Below, piece after piece: positions 25,123 to 33,947 of a stretch of DNA of 64,000 nucleotides (position 1 is the first letter of the stretch; each line of letters begins with the position of its first letter). A program made the translations under genes and the position numbers. The notes under the pieces are model-generated. The model saw only the letters and a list, made by a program, of their open reading frames with translations, searched no databases and was not told the origin of the DNA. The stretch is from Reyranella sp. (lineage in GTDB: Bacteria; Pseudomonadota; Alphaproteobacteria; Reyranellales; Reyranellaceae): the NCBI GenBank assembly GCA_019750135.1, contig JAIEOV010000013.1:103553-167552 (forward strand), given 5' to 3'.

Positions 25123-25884
25123 ATGAACGCAAGCATGAGTGCCGCGCAACGGGCAGACGCAATGGAAGAAGAGATGGCGGCCGAGCTCGACTACATCGTC
25201 GTCAAGTCGCGCCTGCACATGATGGCCGAAGGCGACCTCAGCCCGCCGCCCAACGCCGGCGCCATGATCCGGGCCAATCCGAAATTGCGCGTCCTGATGG
25301 GCGACGATCCGCGCCTGCCGGCGATGCCGGAGAAGCCGACCTTGATCGATTTCTTCAAGCTGCGCTTCGGTCCGTCGATGCATCTGCTGCAGAGCGCCCG
25401 CCATGCCGTGAAGGGCGGTTTGCCGGAGAAGATGGTGCTGGCCTGCCTGCTGCACGACATTGCCGGTGCGGGCTTCATCCGCGGTGACCACGGCTACTGG
25501 GGCGCCCAGCTGGTCGAGCCCTATGTCGACGAAGAGGTGACTTGGGCGATCCGCGCCCACCAGGTGCTGCGCTTCTATGCCGACGAATCGGTCGGCTACG
25601 AATATCCGCAATCCTACGTCACGCTGTTCGGCGCCGACTACCGTCCCGATCCCTACGTGGAGGAGGACTACAAGCGCATGCGGGACCACAAGTGGTACAT
25701 GTCGGGCCGCATGATCACGGTGCACGACATCTACTCGTTCGATCCCAACGTGCATGTCGAGCTGGAAGAGTTCACCGACATCATCGGCCGCAACTTCCGC
25801 CAGCCCGAGCAGGGGCTGGGCTTCGACAACAGCCCGGTCGCGCACATGTGGCGCGCGATGATCCGGCCGGCGAAGTATCTGTAG
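25123..25884 (+). CDS. HD-domain protein (possible metal-dependent hydrolase or oxygenase)
   Basis: A 253-residue protein with an HD-type metal site: His87, the pair His111-Asp112 in ACLLHDIAGAG, His123 in GDHGYWGAQL, and His146 in AIRAHQ. The spacing is like that of HD-superfamily proteins such as PhnZ and myo-inositol oxygenase, which hold two metals, but overall resemblance is weak and a phosphohydrolase role is equally possible. GGAGGAG precedes the ATG at 25123. It is divergent from the Ldh2-type dehydrogenase, sharing a short control region, so the two may serve one pathway. Confidence 0.65.
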   Translation: MNASMSAAQRADAMEEEMAAELDYIVVKSRLHMMAEGDLSPPPNAGAMIRANPKLRVLMGDDPRLPAMPEKPTLIDFFKLRFGPSMHLLQSARHAVKGGLPEKMVLACLLHDIAGAGFIRGDHGYWGAQLVEPYVDEEVTWAIRAHQVLRFYADESVGYEYPQSYVTLFGADYRPDPYVEEDYKRMRDHKWYMSGRMITVHDIYSFDPNVHVELEEFTDIIGRNFRQPEQGLGFDNSPVAHMWRAMIRPAKYL

Positions 25885-25897
25885 TCTTTGCCGGGGG

Positions 25898-25917
25898 CGC
25901 GCCACTGGAGTGGCGCG
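25898..25917. repeat. Perfect palindromic repeat between convergent genes
   Basis: A copy of the CGCGCCACT/AGTGGCGCG hairpin with GGGGG and CCCCC flanks at 25893-25897 and 25918-25922, giving 14-base arms. It fills the gap between the HD-domain gene and the convergent nitrile hydratase operon and would fold on either transcript. Confidence 0.8.
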
Positions 25918-25924
25918 CCCCCAG

Positions 25925-26290
25925 CTAACTGAAATCCTCCGGCCTGAGCACGATCGGGTCGCCGTGCCGCGTTCGGTCGGCGGCGTGGTCCCAGGCGTCA
26001 TGATAGCGCGCCAGCATGCCGGCATCGGCGACGCCCTTCTCGGTGACCAGTCGCTCGAGGGCGTTGAGCCAGTGGGAGTAGTAGGTGGCGCCCGTATCGG
26101 GATCGCCCGCCGCCTGCGCCCGCTTGATCTCCTCGCCCAGCGTCGCCGCCCATTCCGGCCAGGTGAACAGGCCGCCCTTGTGCAGCGCCAAGGTCATGGC
26201 GAAGGCCTGTGCCTCCCACGGTTCGCGGAACACCGGCCCCTCGGCGTCGCAGGGGATGCCGGGGACGGGGATGGTCGGACGAGCTGTCAT
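25925..26290 (-). CDS. Nitrile hydratase accessory protein (cobalt-type activator)
   Basis: A 121-residue protein of the nitrile hydratase accessory family, related to the beta-subunit N-terminus and to P14K-type activators that bring cobalt into the alpha subunit by subunit swapping. PVFREPWEAQAFAMTLALHKGGLFTWPEWAATLGEEI is the shared region (residues about 19-55), followed by the YYSHWLNALERLV helix. It overlaps the beta-subunit stop by four bases (ATGA at 26287-26290), third in the alpha-beta-activator order seen in cobalt-type operons. Confidence 0.88.
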   Translation of the reverse strand: MTARPTIPVPGIPCDAEGPVFREPWEAQAFAMTLALHKGGLFTWPEWAATLGEEIKRAQAAGDPDTGATYYSHWLNALERLVTEKGVADAGMLARYHDAWDHAADRTRHGDPIVLRPEDFS

Positions 26291-26946
26291 GCCGGCTCGA
26301 GATAGGGCTCGAAGGCGTCGATCGAGATGGTGAGCGTCGGATCGGTATCCGGGCCCCAGATCTCGCGGCCGTCGAACACGACGGTGTAGAGCCACTGCGG
26401 ATCGTCGCCGCGGCCGGTGGCGACGGAATCCGGATAAGCGTGGCAGCCATGGATCAGCTCGACGGTGCCCAGCTTGTCGCGCGCGTAGCGCGGCAGGCGG
26501 GTGTGCGTCAACGGATTGATGTTCACGGTGCGCACGCGATCGCCGGGCTTGAAGCGGGCAGGGCCCTGCTGCTGGCGGAAGAACGAGTTGCGGGTCATGC
26601 CCGCGTCCACGACCTTCTTGGTGAGCTTGTTGCCGGGCAAAGGCTTGGCCGGTCCGATGGCATGGCCCGACTTCAGCTCTTCCTCCGTGACGTAGCCACG
26701 CAACAGCAGGTTCTTCTCCGCCGCCAGTTCCCAGCGCTGGTAGTACGAGACGGCGAGATAGGTCTGCGGCGGCAGGGTCTCCTGGGCATAGCGCGAATCG
26801 TCGATATGCCAAGCGCCCGCGTAACCCATGGAGCGCACCATGGCGAGCACGCGGCCTTCCCACGTCTCGTGGAATGGCGGCTCGTTCGTCTCGGCCTCGA
26901 CCTTGCCGAAGCCGTCCATGCCGCCCATGTCGTGCACGCCGTTCAT
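26287..26946 (-). CDS. Nitrile hydratase subunit beta
   Basis: A 219-residue beta subunit of nitrile hydratase, which with the alpha subunit hydrates nitriles to amides. It begins [14 protein letters not shown], a hallmark of the family. The N-terminal half contains [17 protein letters not shown], and the C-terminal SH3-like barrel contains [19 protein letters not shown] and [21 protein letters not shown]. Two Arg residues that bridge to the alpha-subunit Cys-oxides are expected in this family; GHAIGPAKP and [12 protein letters not shown] are the likely regions. It overlaps both neighbours by four bases (ATGA), so all three products are made together. Confidence 0.93.
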   Translation of the reverse strand: MNGVHDMGGMDGFGKVEAETNEPPFHETWEGRVLAMVRSMGYAGAWHIDDSRYAQETLPPQTYLAVSYYQRWELAAEKNLLLRGYVTEEELKSGHAIGPAKPLPGNKLTKKVVDAGMTRNSFFRQQQGPARFKPGDRVRTVNINPLTHTRLPRYARDKLGTVELIHGCHAYPDSVATGRGDDPQWLYTVVFDGREIWGPDTDPTLTISIDAFEPYLEPA

Positions 26947-27575
26947 TTGGCGATCTCCGCCGGCGTGAGGGCAAGCCCGGTGCCGATCATCGAATCGCGT
27001 GTCACCAGATCGGCCAGGCGCTCCTCGCTCCAGTCGTCGGTGCCGGCGGGGCGCATGGGCAGCACGATGAAGCGCGTCTCGGCGGTCGAGTCCCAGACGC
27101 GGATCTCGGTTTCCTTGGCGAGCTTGACGCCGAAGTCGGCGAGCACGCCGCGCGGATCCTTGACGGCGCGCGAGCGGTAGGGGGCGGACTTGTACCAGAC
27201 CGGTGGCAGGCCCAGCACTTCCCACGGGTAGCAGGAGCACAGGGTGCAGACGATCATGTTGTGCCGCTGCGGCGTGTTCTCGACCGCCACCAGGTGGTCG
27301 CCGACCGGGCTGACATGGCCCAGCGTGCCGACCGCCGCCGTGGCGTCCTTCAGCAGCGCCTGCTTGAAGGCGGGATCGGTCCACGCCTTGGCGACGACGA
27401 GGGCGCCGTTGCGCGGGCCGATCTTGGTTTCATAGGCCTCGACAATGGCGTCGAGCGCGGCGGGGTCGATGTAGCCCTTCTCGGTCAGGATGGTCTCCAG
27501 CGCGCGCACGCGCAGCTGGGTCTCGGACAGCTCCGAGCCGTGTTCGTGGGAATGATCGTGGTCGTGGTCGGCCAT
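26943..27575 (-). CDS. Nitrile hydratase subunit alpha, cobalt-type
   Basis: A 210-residue alpha subunit carrying the metal site [10 protein letters not shown]: Cys110, Cys113 and Cys115 with Ser114. Thr after the first Cys and Tyr after the third mark the non-corrin cobalt type; iron types usually have Ser and Thr. Cys113 and Cys115 would be oxidised to sulfinic and sulfenic acid. The N-terminus [13 protein letters not shown] is His-rich and may help bind metal. It is the first gene of the three-gene operon. No amidase gene lies nearby to use the amide product. Confidence 0.93.
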   Translation of the reverse strand: MADHDHDHSHEHGSELSETQLRVRALETILTEKGYIDPAALDAIVEAYETKIGPRNGALVVAKAWTDPAFKQALLKDATAAVGTLGHVSPVGDHLVAVENTPQRHNMIVCTLCSCYPWEVLGLPPVWYKSAPYRSRAVKDPRGVLADFGVKLAKETEIRVWDSTAETRFIVLPMRPAGTDDWSEERLADLVTRDSMIGTGLALTPAEIAK

Positions 27576-27630
27576 CGCAGGAGAACTCCGGTGAACTGGC
27601 CGCTATCGTAGCTCACGGGCGCCCGGCATC

Positions 27631-28413
27631 CTAGTCGTCGGGCGGCACCTCGGTTTTCAGGCCGCGATCGACCAGGCATTTCCAGGCTTCTTCGGCGTCG
27701 TCGGCGTAACTGAAGAGATCGAGGTCGGTCGTCGTGATCATGCCGGCGTCGAGCAGGGCATCGAAGTTGATGATGCGGCTCCAGTAGGCGCGGTCGAAGC
27801 ACACGATCGGTGTATGTGGCATCTTGCCGGTCTGACCCAGGGTCAGGATCTCGAACAGCTCGTCCAGGGTCCCGAAGCCGCCGGGAAAGACGACCAGGGC
27901 AGCGGCGCGCATCGCGAGGTGCATCTTCCGCATCGCAAAGTAGTGGAACTGGAAAGTCAGTTCAGGGGTCGAGTAGGCATTCGGCTCCTGTTCCTTGGGC
28001 AGGCGGATATTGAAGCCGATCGACGGCGCCCCGGCGTCCGATGCGCCGCGGTTGGCCGCTTCCATGATGCCGCCGCCGCCGCCGGTGGCGATCACGTTGC
28101 GCCGGCCGGCCCGGCGGCTCTGGAGGGCGCCGCCGCGCTCCGAGGCGATACGTCCGAAGCGGCGCGCCTGTTCGTACCAGTGTGCGGCGCGTTCGAGCTG
28201 CTTGGATGGCTCGCCTGCGACAGCCGGCCTGATGCGCGCACTGCCGAACACGACGATCGTCGAAATGACCCCCCATTTTCGCAGCAGTTCCTCGGCCTTG
28301 GCATACTCGAGGAGGAAGCGGACGCCCCGTGTCGAGTCACCCAGGATGAACTCCTCATCCAGGGCGGCGAGGCGATAGGAGGGGCTTTGCCTTTGAAGGT
28401 CGTTGTCCGTCAT
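27631..28413 (-). CDS. LOG-family protein (nucleotide 5'-monophosphate phosphoribohydrolase-like)
   Basis: A 260-residue protein of the LOG/TIGR00730 lysine decarboxylase-like family. The motif PGGFGTLDELFE is near residue 180, with ATGGGGGIMEAANRGA about 70 residues before it and RKMHLAMRAAALVVF between. Members cut the base from nucleoside monophosphates (cytokinin activation in plants, PpnN in E. coli). An N-terminal extension of about 50 residues and an Arg-rich insertion (LQSRRAGRRNVIATGG) make it longer than plain LOG. It sits 55 bases upstream of the nitrile hydratase alpha gene on the same strand. Confidence 0.87.
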   Translation of the reverse strand: MTDNDLQRQSPSYRLAALDEEFILGDSTRGVRFLLEYAKAEELLRKWGVISTIVVFGSARIRPAVAGEPSKQLERAAHWYEQARRFGRIASERGGALQSRRAGRRNVIATGGGGGIMEAANRGASDAGAPSIGFNIRLPKEQEPNAYSTPELTFQFHYFAMRKMHLAMRAAALVVFPGGFGTLDELFEILTLGQTGKMPHTPIVCFDRAYWSRIINFDALLDAGMITTTDLDLFSYADDAEEAWKCLVDRGLKTEVPPDD

Positions 28414-28454
28414 GATGGCAGTCTAGTGGGAGATCAACGGAGGGGAGAACGCCA

Positions 28455-29546
28455 ATGTCTTTGACCGGAGATTTCGTTCCGAGCCCTCCTGCCGGCGGCA
28501 TCGTGTTCACCGGCTGCGGCCTGCACGCGGCCGCAGGGCTCAGCCCGCCGGCGCAGCCGCATGGCCATGACCATCCCCGCCGCCGCGAGGTCGTGGTCAA
28601 CGGCAAGCGGATCAAGACCATCGACGTGCACGCCCATTGCTGCGTGCCCAAGGCGATGGCGCTGATCAACCATCCGCTCGAGGCGCCGGGTCTCCTGATG
28701 GACGACACCAGCACGCGCATCGCCGCGATGGACGCGCAGGGCATCGATGTCGAGGCTCTCAGCATCAATCCCTACTGGTACCGGGCCGAGCGCGACGCCG
28801 CGGCCGAGCTGATCAAAGTGCAGAACGAGACCCTGGTCGAATTCTGCGCCGGCAATCCTGACCGATTCGTGGCCTTCGCGACGGCGGCCCTGCAGCATCC
28901 CGAGCTCGCGGCCGAGCAGGTGGAGCACGCGGTCAAGAAGCTTGGCTTCAAGGGCGTCGGCGTGGGCGGCAGCGTGGCCGGCGAGGAGCTGGCCAACCCG
29001 CGGTTCCATCCTTTCTGGAAGAAGTGCGAGGAGCTGGGCGTGCTGGTCTTCATGCATCCGCTCGGCACGCGCGAGCTTGAGCCCAGCGGCCGGCTCGGCG
29101 GCAGCGGGCTTCTCACCAACACCATCGGCAATCCGCTGGAGACGACGATCGCGCTGTCGCACCTGATCTTCGAGGGCACGCTCGACCGCTTCCCCGGGCT
29201 GAAGATCTGCGCGGCGCATGGCGGCGGCTTCCTGCCGTCCTACGCCAACCGGTCGGATGCAGTGATCCGCTGCTTCCCCAACCGCGTCGGCCCGTTGCCC
29301 AAGAAGAACCCGACCGCCTATCTCAAGGACGGCCAGCTCTTCTTCGACACCATCGTGTTCACGCCCGAAGCGCTGCGCCACCTGATCGCCGAGACCGGCC
29401 CCGGCCAGATCATGATCGGCACCGACTATCCGTTTCCGTGGACCAGCACCGAGGTCGATCTGGTGCTGAGCACGCCCGGCCTGAACGACGACCAGCGCAT
29501 CGCGATCCTCGGCGGCACGGCGGCGAAGCTGTTGGGGATCAAGTAA
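28455..29546 (+). CDS. ACMSD-like amidohydrolase/decarboxylase
   Basis: A 363-residue TIM-barrel protein of the amidohydrolase-2 group near 2-amino-3-carboxymuconate-6-semialdehyde decarboxylase and gamma-resorcylate decarboxylase. IKTIDVHAHC gives the H-x-H metal ligands at about residue 60. HPLGTRELEPSGRL and CAAHGGGFLPSYANRSD follow, and the Asp ligand is in MIGTDYPFPW. The first 45 residues (Pro/Gly-rich, with FTGCGLHAAAG and a HGHDHPRRR stretch) are not part of the barrel and are unusual. GGAGGGGA before the ATG supports this start. The substrate is probably an aromatic or semialdehyde acid. Confidence 0.82.
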   Translation: MSLTGDFVPSPPAGGIVFTGCGLHAAAGLSPPAQPHGHDHPRRREVVVNGKRIKTIDVHAHCCVPKAMALINHPLEAPGLLMDDTSTRIAAMDAQGIDVEALSINPYWYRAERDAAAELIKVQNETLVEFCAGNPDRFVAFATAALQHPELAAEQVEHAVKKLGFKGVGVGGSVAGEELANPRFHPFWKKCEELGVLVFMHPLGTRELEPSGRLGGSGLLTNTIGNPLETTIALSHLIFEGTLDRFPGLKICAAHGGGFLPSYANRSDAVIRCFPNRVGPLPKKNPTAYLKDGQLFFDTIVFTPEALRHLIAETGPGQIMIGTDYPFPWTSTEVDLVLSTPGLNDDQRIAILGGTAAKLLGIK

Positions 29547-29549
29547 TTC

Positions 29550-29577
29550 GGAGCGCGGATCTCCAGGTCCGCGCTCC
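29550..29577. terminator. Hairpin between convergent genes
   Basis: Arms GGAGCGCGGA (29550-29559) and TCCGCGCTCC (29568-29577) pair perfectly around an eight-base loop. It lies right after the TAA of the ACMSD-like gene and before the end of the convergent pseudogene, where a bidirectional terminator is expected. No T-run follows. Confidence 0.5.
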
Positions 29578-29585
29578 GGCAAGAC

Positions 29586-30391
29586 TCAATGCAGGCCGTA
29601 GAACCCCATCGCGCCGCCGGCCATGATCTTGCGCTGCACCTCGGGCGACAGGCTCTTCATGCGCTCCTTCAGCATCTCGGGGGCGCCCGGGAAGAAGCCG
29701 TCGCGGTGAGGGTAGTCGGTCGCCCATAGGATCTTGTGCGGGCCGATGTATTCGGCCAGCGCGCCGATCGAGCCTTCGACCGGCTCGAAGGAGATCCAGC
29801 AGTTGCGCCGGAAGATGTCGCTCGGCCGCATCTTCAGGCCGGAATGTACGGATTGGGCCGCAGGAAGCCGCCGCGGAAGCCGAGCTCCTTGCGGGCGAAG
29901 GTCATCTCCTGGATCGCCGCGTCGATCGACTGCATGGGCAGCATGGCGATGCCGAACAGGCGGTCGGGGTAGGGCTTGCAGTAGTCGGCGAGCCAGCGGT
30001 TGTAGGCGCGGCACATCGCGGCGGCGAAGGCGGGATCGCTGACGGCGCCGGCGAACAGGCCGAGGCTGGGATAGAGGAAGGCGGCGTCGATGCCGTCGAG
30101 GTCCATGTCGGGGATGCGCGCATGTGGATCGAAGCCGCCCTTGCGTCCGTCCTTGTAGTCCATCGCATCGGCGGCGACGACGCCCTGGCGTGCGCCGACG
30201 CCGCCGATACCGCCGAAGCCCGCGCGGCTGCCCAGGATCTTGTCCTCGAGCAGCAAACGCTCCTTGCCGTTCTCGTCCTTGACCAGCTTCGGCGCGCGCT
30301 CGCGATACTGCGGATCCATGTAGTCGTCCCACAGCGTGAACGGCTCCAGCACATGCCCATCGGCATCGATGACGTCGTACTTGCGGCTCAT
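29586..30391 (-). pseudogene. Amidohydrolase-2 gene broken by an internal deletion
   Basis: The ATG at 30391 (GGAGGAA upstream) opens a good amidohydrolase, MSRKYDVIDADGHVLEP, which reads to GGFLRPNPY and then meets a TGA at 29834-29836. The C-terminal end of the same family (SGLKMRPSDIFRRNCW onward, with HKILWATDYPHRDGF and ending GGAMGFYGLH) continues in another frame from about 29840 to the stop at 29586. The middle of the barrel, roughly 120 residues by comparison with the usual 390-400 length, is absent, so a deletion has joined the two parts out of frame. The product would be about 185 residues and inactive. Confidence 0.85.
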
Positions 30392-30495
30392 GTTTCCTCC
30401 ATCCGGCTTGACCGCCGGTTTGGTGGAAAGATCATAGTGATTCCCTCGTGCCGGAACAGGCTCTAGGCTGCCGGCCGACATCGAGGGAGAGACGC

Positions 30496-31245
30496 ATGGA
30501 CCTGAAGGGGACAGTCGCTGTCGTCACCGGCGGCAATGGCGGGCTTGGGCAGCGCATCTGCCATGCACTGGCTGCACAGGGCTGTCACATCGCCGTCGTC
30601 TACGCCCAGAGCAAAGACCAGGCCGAGGGCGTGGCGCGCGAGCTCGAGAAGCACCAGGTCGGCGCGACGGCCTTCGCCTGCGACGTGACCAAGCGCGACC
30701 AGGTCCAGAAGATGGTCGACGACGTGGTGAAGCGCTTCGGCCGGCTCGACATCCTGGTCAACGACGCGGCCTACAACAAATCGATCCCGTTCAAGGATCT
30801 CGACAACCTCACCTACGAGGAATGGACCAAGATCATCGACATCAACCTGACCGGGCCGATGCTGATGACCAAGGCCGTTGCACCGGTGATGAAGCGGCAG
30901 GGCAGCGGCCGCATCGTCAACATCTCCTCGGTCGCGGGGCTGGGGCCGACCGGCTCGTCGATCGCCTATGCCGTCTCCAAGGCGGGGCTGATCCATCTCA
31001 CCAAATGCATGGCCGTGGCGCTGGCGCCCGAGGTGCTGGTGAACTGCGTGGCGCCCGGCCTGCTTGAAGGCACCCGGGCGACGGCGAACCTCCGGCCCGA
31101 GGCGGTCGAGAGTGGGCGCAAGGCGTCACTGCTGGGCAAGGCCGCCGACAAGGACGACTGCGCCGATCAGGTGGTCACGATGTGCCGGACCAATACGATG
31201 ACCGGCCAGACGCTGGTCATCGACGCCGGTCGCACGTTTCACTAA
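30496..31245 (+). CDS. SDR-family oxidoreductase
   Basis: A 249-residue classical short-chain dehydrogenase/reductase. The cofactor loop is VVTGGNGGLGQRI, and the site motif is reduced from NNAG to NDAA (ILVNDAAYN). Catalytic residues are Ser in NISSVAGL and Tyr-Lys in YAVSKAG. A C-terminal TGQTLVIDAGRTFH completes the fold, close to the FabG group. GAGGGAGAG lies just before the ATG at 30496. It is divergent from the broken amidohydrolase gene and ends convergently with the next gene, one base apart. The substrate is unknown. Confidence 0.88.
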   Translation: MDLKGTVAVVTGGNGGLGQRICHALAAQGCHIAVVYAQSKDQAEGVARELEKHQVGATAFACDVTKRDQVQKMVDDVVKRFGRLDILVNDAAYNKSIPFKDLDNLTYEEWTKIIDINLTGPMLMTKAVAPVMKRQGSGRIVNISSVAGLGPTGSSIAYAVSKAGLIHLTKCMAVALAPEVLVNCVAPGLLEGTRATANLRPEAVESGRKASLLGKAADKDDCADQVVTMCRTNTMTGQTLVIDAGRTFH

Positions 31246-31246
31246 G

Positions 31247-31810
31247 TCAGCGGAACGCCGGGTCGTTGAAGGCCCAGCGGTTCTGCTGCTCGCTGAAGAT
31301 CACCGGGAAGAGCTCGCGGAACAGGCGCTCGATGCGTGGGTCGGTCGGGCCGGTGGCGTCGGTCCACGCCGTGGTCTGCGACATCGCCCGGTCGTTCCGG
31401 CAGTAGATCGCGTAGACGTAGAAGCGGCCGGGCGTGTTGGGGCGGAAGCGGGGCGGCTCGCCGGCGCACACCGGATCGCTGTTGAGGTTGAGCGCCGGAT
31501 CGAACACCAGCACCAGCCGATAATTGGGGCTGGGCCGCGGTGAGGGCGCGTCGTAGGTGAAGGTCAGTGCCGGCCGCGGCTTGGCGCGCTGCATGGCCGG
31601 CAGCAGGTCGCGCGCGACGACTGCCGGATCGATGCCGGGAAACGGGTTGCCGGCCAGCACGACCTGGAAGGGCTTGCCGTCGGTCGCCGCGAAGAAGTCG
31701 CGGTAATCGTACTGCGGGGCGTAGTAGGTGCCGCCGATGACGGCGGCGAAAGCAGCCACCGGCGCGGTGAGCAACGCGAACAGGACGGCGGCGAAACGAG
31801 TAGAACGCAT
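31247..31810 (-). CDS. Exported hypothetical protein
   Basis: A 187-residue protein with a clear Sec signal peptide (MRSTRFAAVLFALLTAPVAAFA, residues 1-22), so probably periplasmic or outer-membrane associated. The mature part has FFAATDGKPFQVVLAGNPFPG and a YRLVLVFDPALNLNSDPVCAG segment with two Cys (CAGEPP and IYCRND) that could form a disulfide. I do not recognise the family. ATG 31810 is chosen because the signal peptide starts there and AGGAACCTC-type purines (GGAGG on the minus strand) precede it. It stands alone, convergent with the SDR gene. Confidence 0.75.
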   Translation of the reverse strand: MRSTRFAAVLFALLTAPVAAFAAVIGGTYYAPQYDYRDFFAATDGKPFQVVLAGNPFPGIDPAVVARDLLPAMQRAKPRPALTFTYDAPSPRPSPNYRLVLVFDPALNLNSDPVCAGEPPRFRPNTPGRFYVYAIYCRNDRAMSQTTAWTDATGPTDPRIERLFRELFPVIFSEQQNRWAFNDPAFR

Positions 31811-31877
31811 AGGAACCTCCAGCGCGAATTCACATGGGCTGCAGCTCCGATCCGGACCAATCAAGTCTTCGCGATGG

Positions 31878-33023
31878 TCAGAGCTTCAACTCCGGCACCG
31901 TCATCCAGCGCTGCTCGGCAACGCTCTTGTAGGCCAGGTCGGCGAGCTGCACGGCCTTGGCGCCCTCGACCAGCGTCGGGAGATAAGGCGCATCCTCGCC
32001 GACATGGCGCAGGAACGCCTCCCAGCACTGGCGGAAGGGGCCCTTGTTGCCGCCGGTGTCCGGCACTTCCTTCCAGTCCGCCATCAAGTCGACGCCGCCG
32101 GGCCGGGCAGCCTTGATGAAGGCCTCCGGCGTTTCGGCGGCCGACTGGGTGAAGCAGCGGAAGCGGCCGGCCACCGCCGAGCCGTTGGTGCCGTCGATCT
32201 GCACCACCATGGTGTCGTCGCGCCGCGGCCGCGTTGCCCAGCTGTTGGTGATCATGCCGATCGCACCGCCTTGCAGCTTGAGCAGGGCGTAGTTGGTGTC
32301 TTCGGCATCGACCTTGTAGCGCTGCCCGCTCTCGTCGACGCGCTCGGGGATCGCGGTGGTCATGACGGCGCAGACGTCGGTGATCGGCGACGCCAGGCGA
32401 TCGATCATGTAACGCCAGTGCGCCATCATATCGAGAGCCAACCCGCCGCCTTCGGCCTTCTTGTAGTTCCAGCTCGGCCGCTGGCACTCCTGCTCGCTGC
32501 CGTCGAAGATCCACGACCCGGCATCGACCTTCACCGACAGGATGCGGCCGAAGAAGCCCGACTTGCTCGTGGCCAGAAGCTTGGCGTAGCCGGGCAGGAA
32601 CAGCTTGTCCTGGATGACGCCGTGCTTGAGGCCGGCGCGGTCGGCCAGGCGCGCCAGCTCCATCGCCTCGTCGACCGTGGGCGCCGTCGGCTTCTCGATG
32701 AAGATGTGCTTGCCGGCCGTGATCGCCCGGCGCACGCGCTTCGGCCGGTCGCCGGTGTTGGCGCAATCCATGAAGATGCGGTCGGGCCCGGCGAATGCCT
32801 CTTCGAGCTTGGTCGTCCAGCGCTGGCCGCCGTGGTCGGCGGCGAGCTTCTCGATGCGCTTGGCGTCGCGGCCGACCAGCATCAGCTCGGGGATCAGCCG
32901 GTCGCCATTGGCGAGCGGGAGGCCGCCCTCGGCCGCGATGGCTAAAAGGTTGGCCATGTGCTGGGTCGTGCCCATGCGGCCCGTGGCGCCGTTGATGATG
33001 ACGCCGATCCGACGATCGCCCAT
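31878..33023 (-). CDS. Gfo/Idh/MocA-family oxidoreductase
   Basis: A 381-residue NAD(P)-dependent oxidoreductase. The Rossmann domain begins GVIINGATGRMGTTQHMANL, and the family motif EKPTAPT (usual EKPxA) is in the segment HIFIEKPTAPT. The C-terminal substrate domain contains GGGLALDMMAHWRYMIDRL, with a His likely at the active site. Such enzymes oxidise or reduce sugars, inositols or related polyols and ketones. ATG 33023 begins the fold. It is the third gene of a minus-strand set, 32 bases after the LLM oxidoreductase. No sugar transporter is adjacent, so the substrate is open. Confidence 0.86.
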   Translation of the reverse strand: MGDRRIGVIINGATGRMGTTQHMANLLAIAAEGGLPLANGDRLIPELMLVGRDAKRIEKLAADHGGQRWTTKLEEAFAGPDRIFMDCANTGDRPKRVRRAITAGKHIFIEKPTAPTVDEAMELARLADRAGLKHGVIQDKLFLPGYAKLLATSKSGFFGRILSVKVDAGSWIFDGSEQECQRPSWNYKKAEGGGLALDMMAHWRYMIDRLASPITDVCAVMTTAIPERVDESGQRYKVDAEDTNYALLKLQGGAIGMITNSWATRPRRDDTMVVQIDGTNGSAVAGRFRCFTQSAAETPEAFIKAARPGGVDLMADWKEVPDTGGNKGPFRQCWEAFLRHVGEDAPYLPTLVEGAKAVQLADLAYKSVAEQRWMTVPELKL

Positions 33024-33055
33024 GTCTCCTCGCTCCCCCGACGGCGTTCGTTGAA

Positions 33056-33910
33056 CTACTTCGGCGCGACTTCCTTGAAGCGCCGCAAGGTCTCGATCTG
33101 GCGATCGAGCTCGGGCATACGATACATCGGATAGAGCATCACGATGCTGGCGCCGAGGCGTTGCCAGCCCTGCGCGGCTGCGGCCCAGCGCTGCGGATCC
33201 TCGTCGTCGAAACGCAGCCAGCCCTCGAGCCCGAACTTGGCCGGATCGCGCCCAAACGCCTTCAGATGCTCGCGCAGCGCGGCGAGCTTGGGCTCGGCGG
33301 CCTCGGGCGAGAGGATCGGCATCCAGCCGTCGCCGATGCGGGCGGCGCGCTTGACCACGGCGTCGGACGAGCCGCCGAACCAGATCGGGATCGGGCGCTG
33401 GACCGGGACCGGCAGCATGTTGACGTCGATCAGCGTATGGAACTTGCCCTTGAAGGTGACCAGGTCCTCGGTCCACAGCCGGCGCATCACCTCGATCTGC
33501 TCGGCCTGCCGTGCGCCGCGTGTCTTCCAGTCCATGCCGAGCGCCTCGTACTCGACATGGTTCCAGCCGACGCCCACGCCGAGCCGCAGCCGGCCGCCGC
33601 TCAGGATATCGACCTCGGCGGCCTGCTTCGCTACCACGCCGGTCTGGCGCTGGGGCAGGATCAGCACACCGCTGCACAGCTTGATGTTCTTGGTGACGGC
33701 GGCGATGAAAGCCATCGTCGTGAAGGTTTCGTGAAAGGGATCGTGCTCGCTGTAGGTCGGCTTCCAGTCGCCGCGCGGCGCCGCACCGAACACGTGATCG
33801 GCCACCTCGATGCAGTCGTAGCCGAGATCTTCGGCGGCCTGCGCCCAGTCACGGATCTTCGCGGGATCGGTGCCTATGTCACGGGTCGGGAAGAGGGCGC
33901 TCAACAACAT
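33056..33910 (-). CDS. LLM-class (luciferase-like) flavin oxidoreductase
   Basis: A 284-residue luciferase-like TIM barrel that would use FMN or F420, close in form to the TIGR03619-type group. Visible motifs are EDLGYDCIEVADHV at about residue 27, KNIKLCSGVLILPQRQ, SGGRLRLGVGVGWNHVEYEA and PIWFGGSSDAVVKRAAR. CAGGAG lies upstream of the ATG at 33910. The gene is between a fumarase/PcaB-like lyase and a Gfo/Idh/MocA oxidoreductase. Members include alkanal monooxygenases, desulfurisation enzymes and F420-dependent dehydrogenases; which applies here cannot be told. Confidence 0.86.
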   Translation of the reverse strand: MLLSALFPTRDIGTDPAKIRDWAQAAEDLGYDCIEVADHVFGAAPRGDWKPTYSEHDPFHETFTTMAFIAAVTKNIKLCSGVLILPQRQTGVVAKQAAEVDILSGGRLRLGVGVGWNHVEYEALGMDWKTRGARQAEQIEVMRRLWTEDLVTFKGKFHTLIDVNMLPVPVQRPIPIWFGGSSDAVVKRAARIGDGWMPILSPEAAEPKLAALREHLKAFGRDPAKFGLEGWLRFDDEDPQRWAAAAQGWQRLGASIVMLYPMYRMPELDRQIETLRRFKEVAPK

Positions 33911-33947
33911 CGACGACTCCTGTGGCGGTAATACGAAGAGCGGCAGC

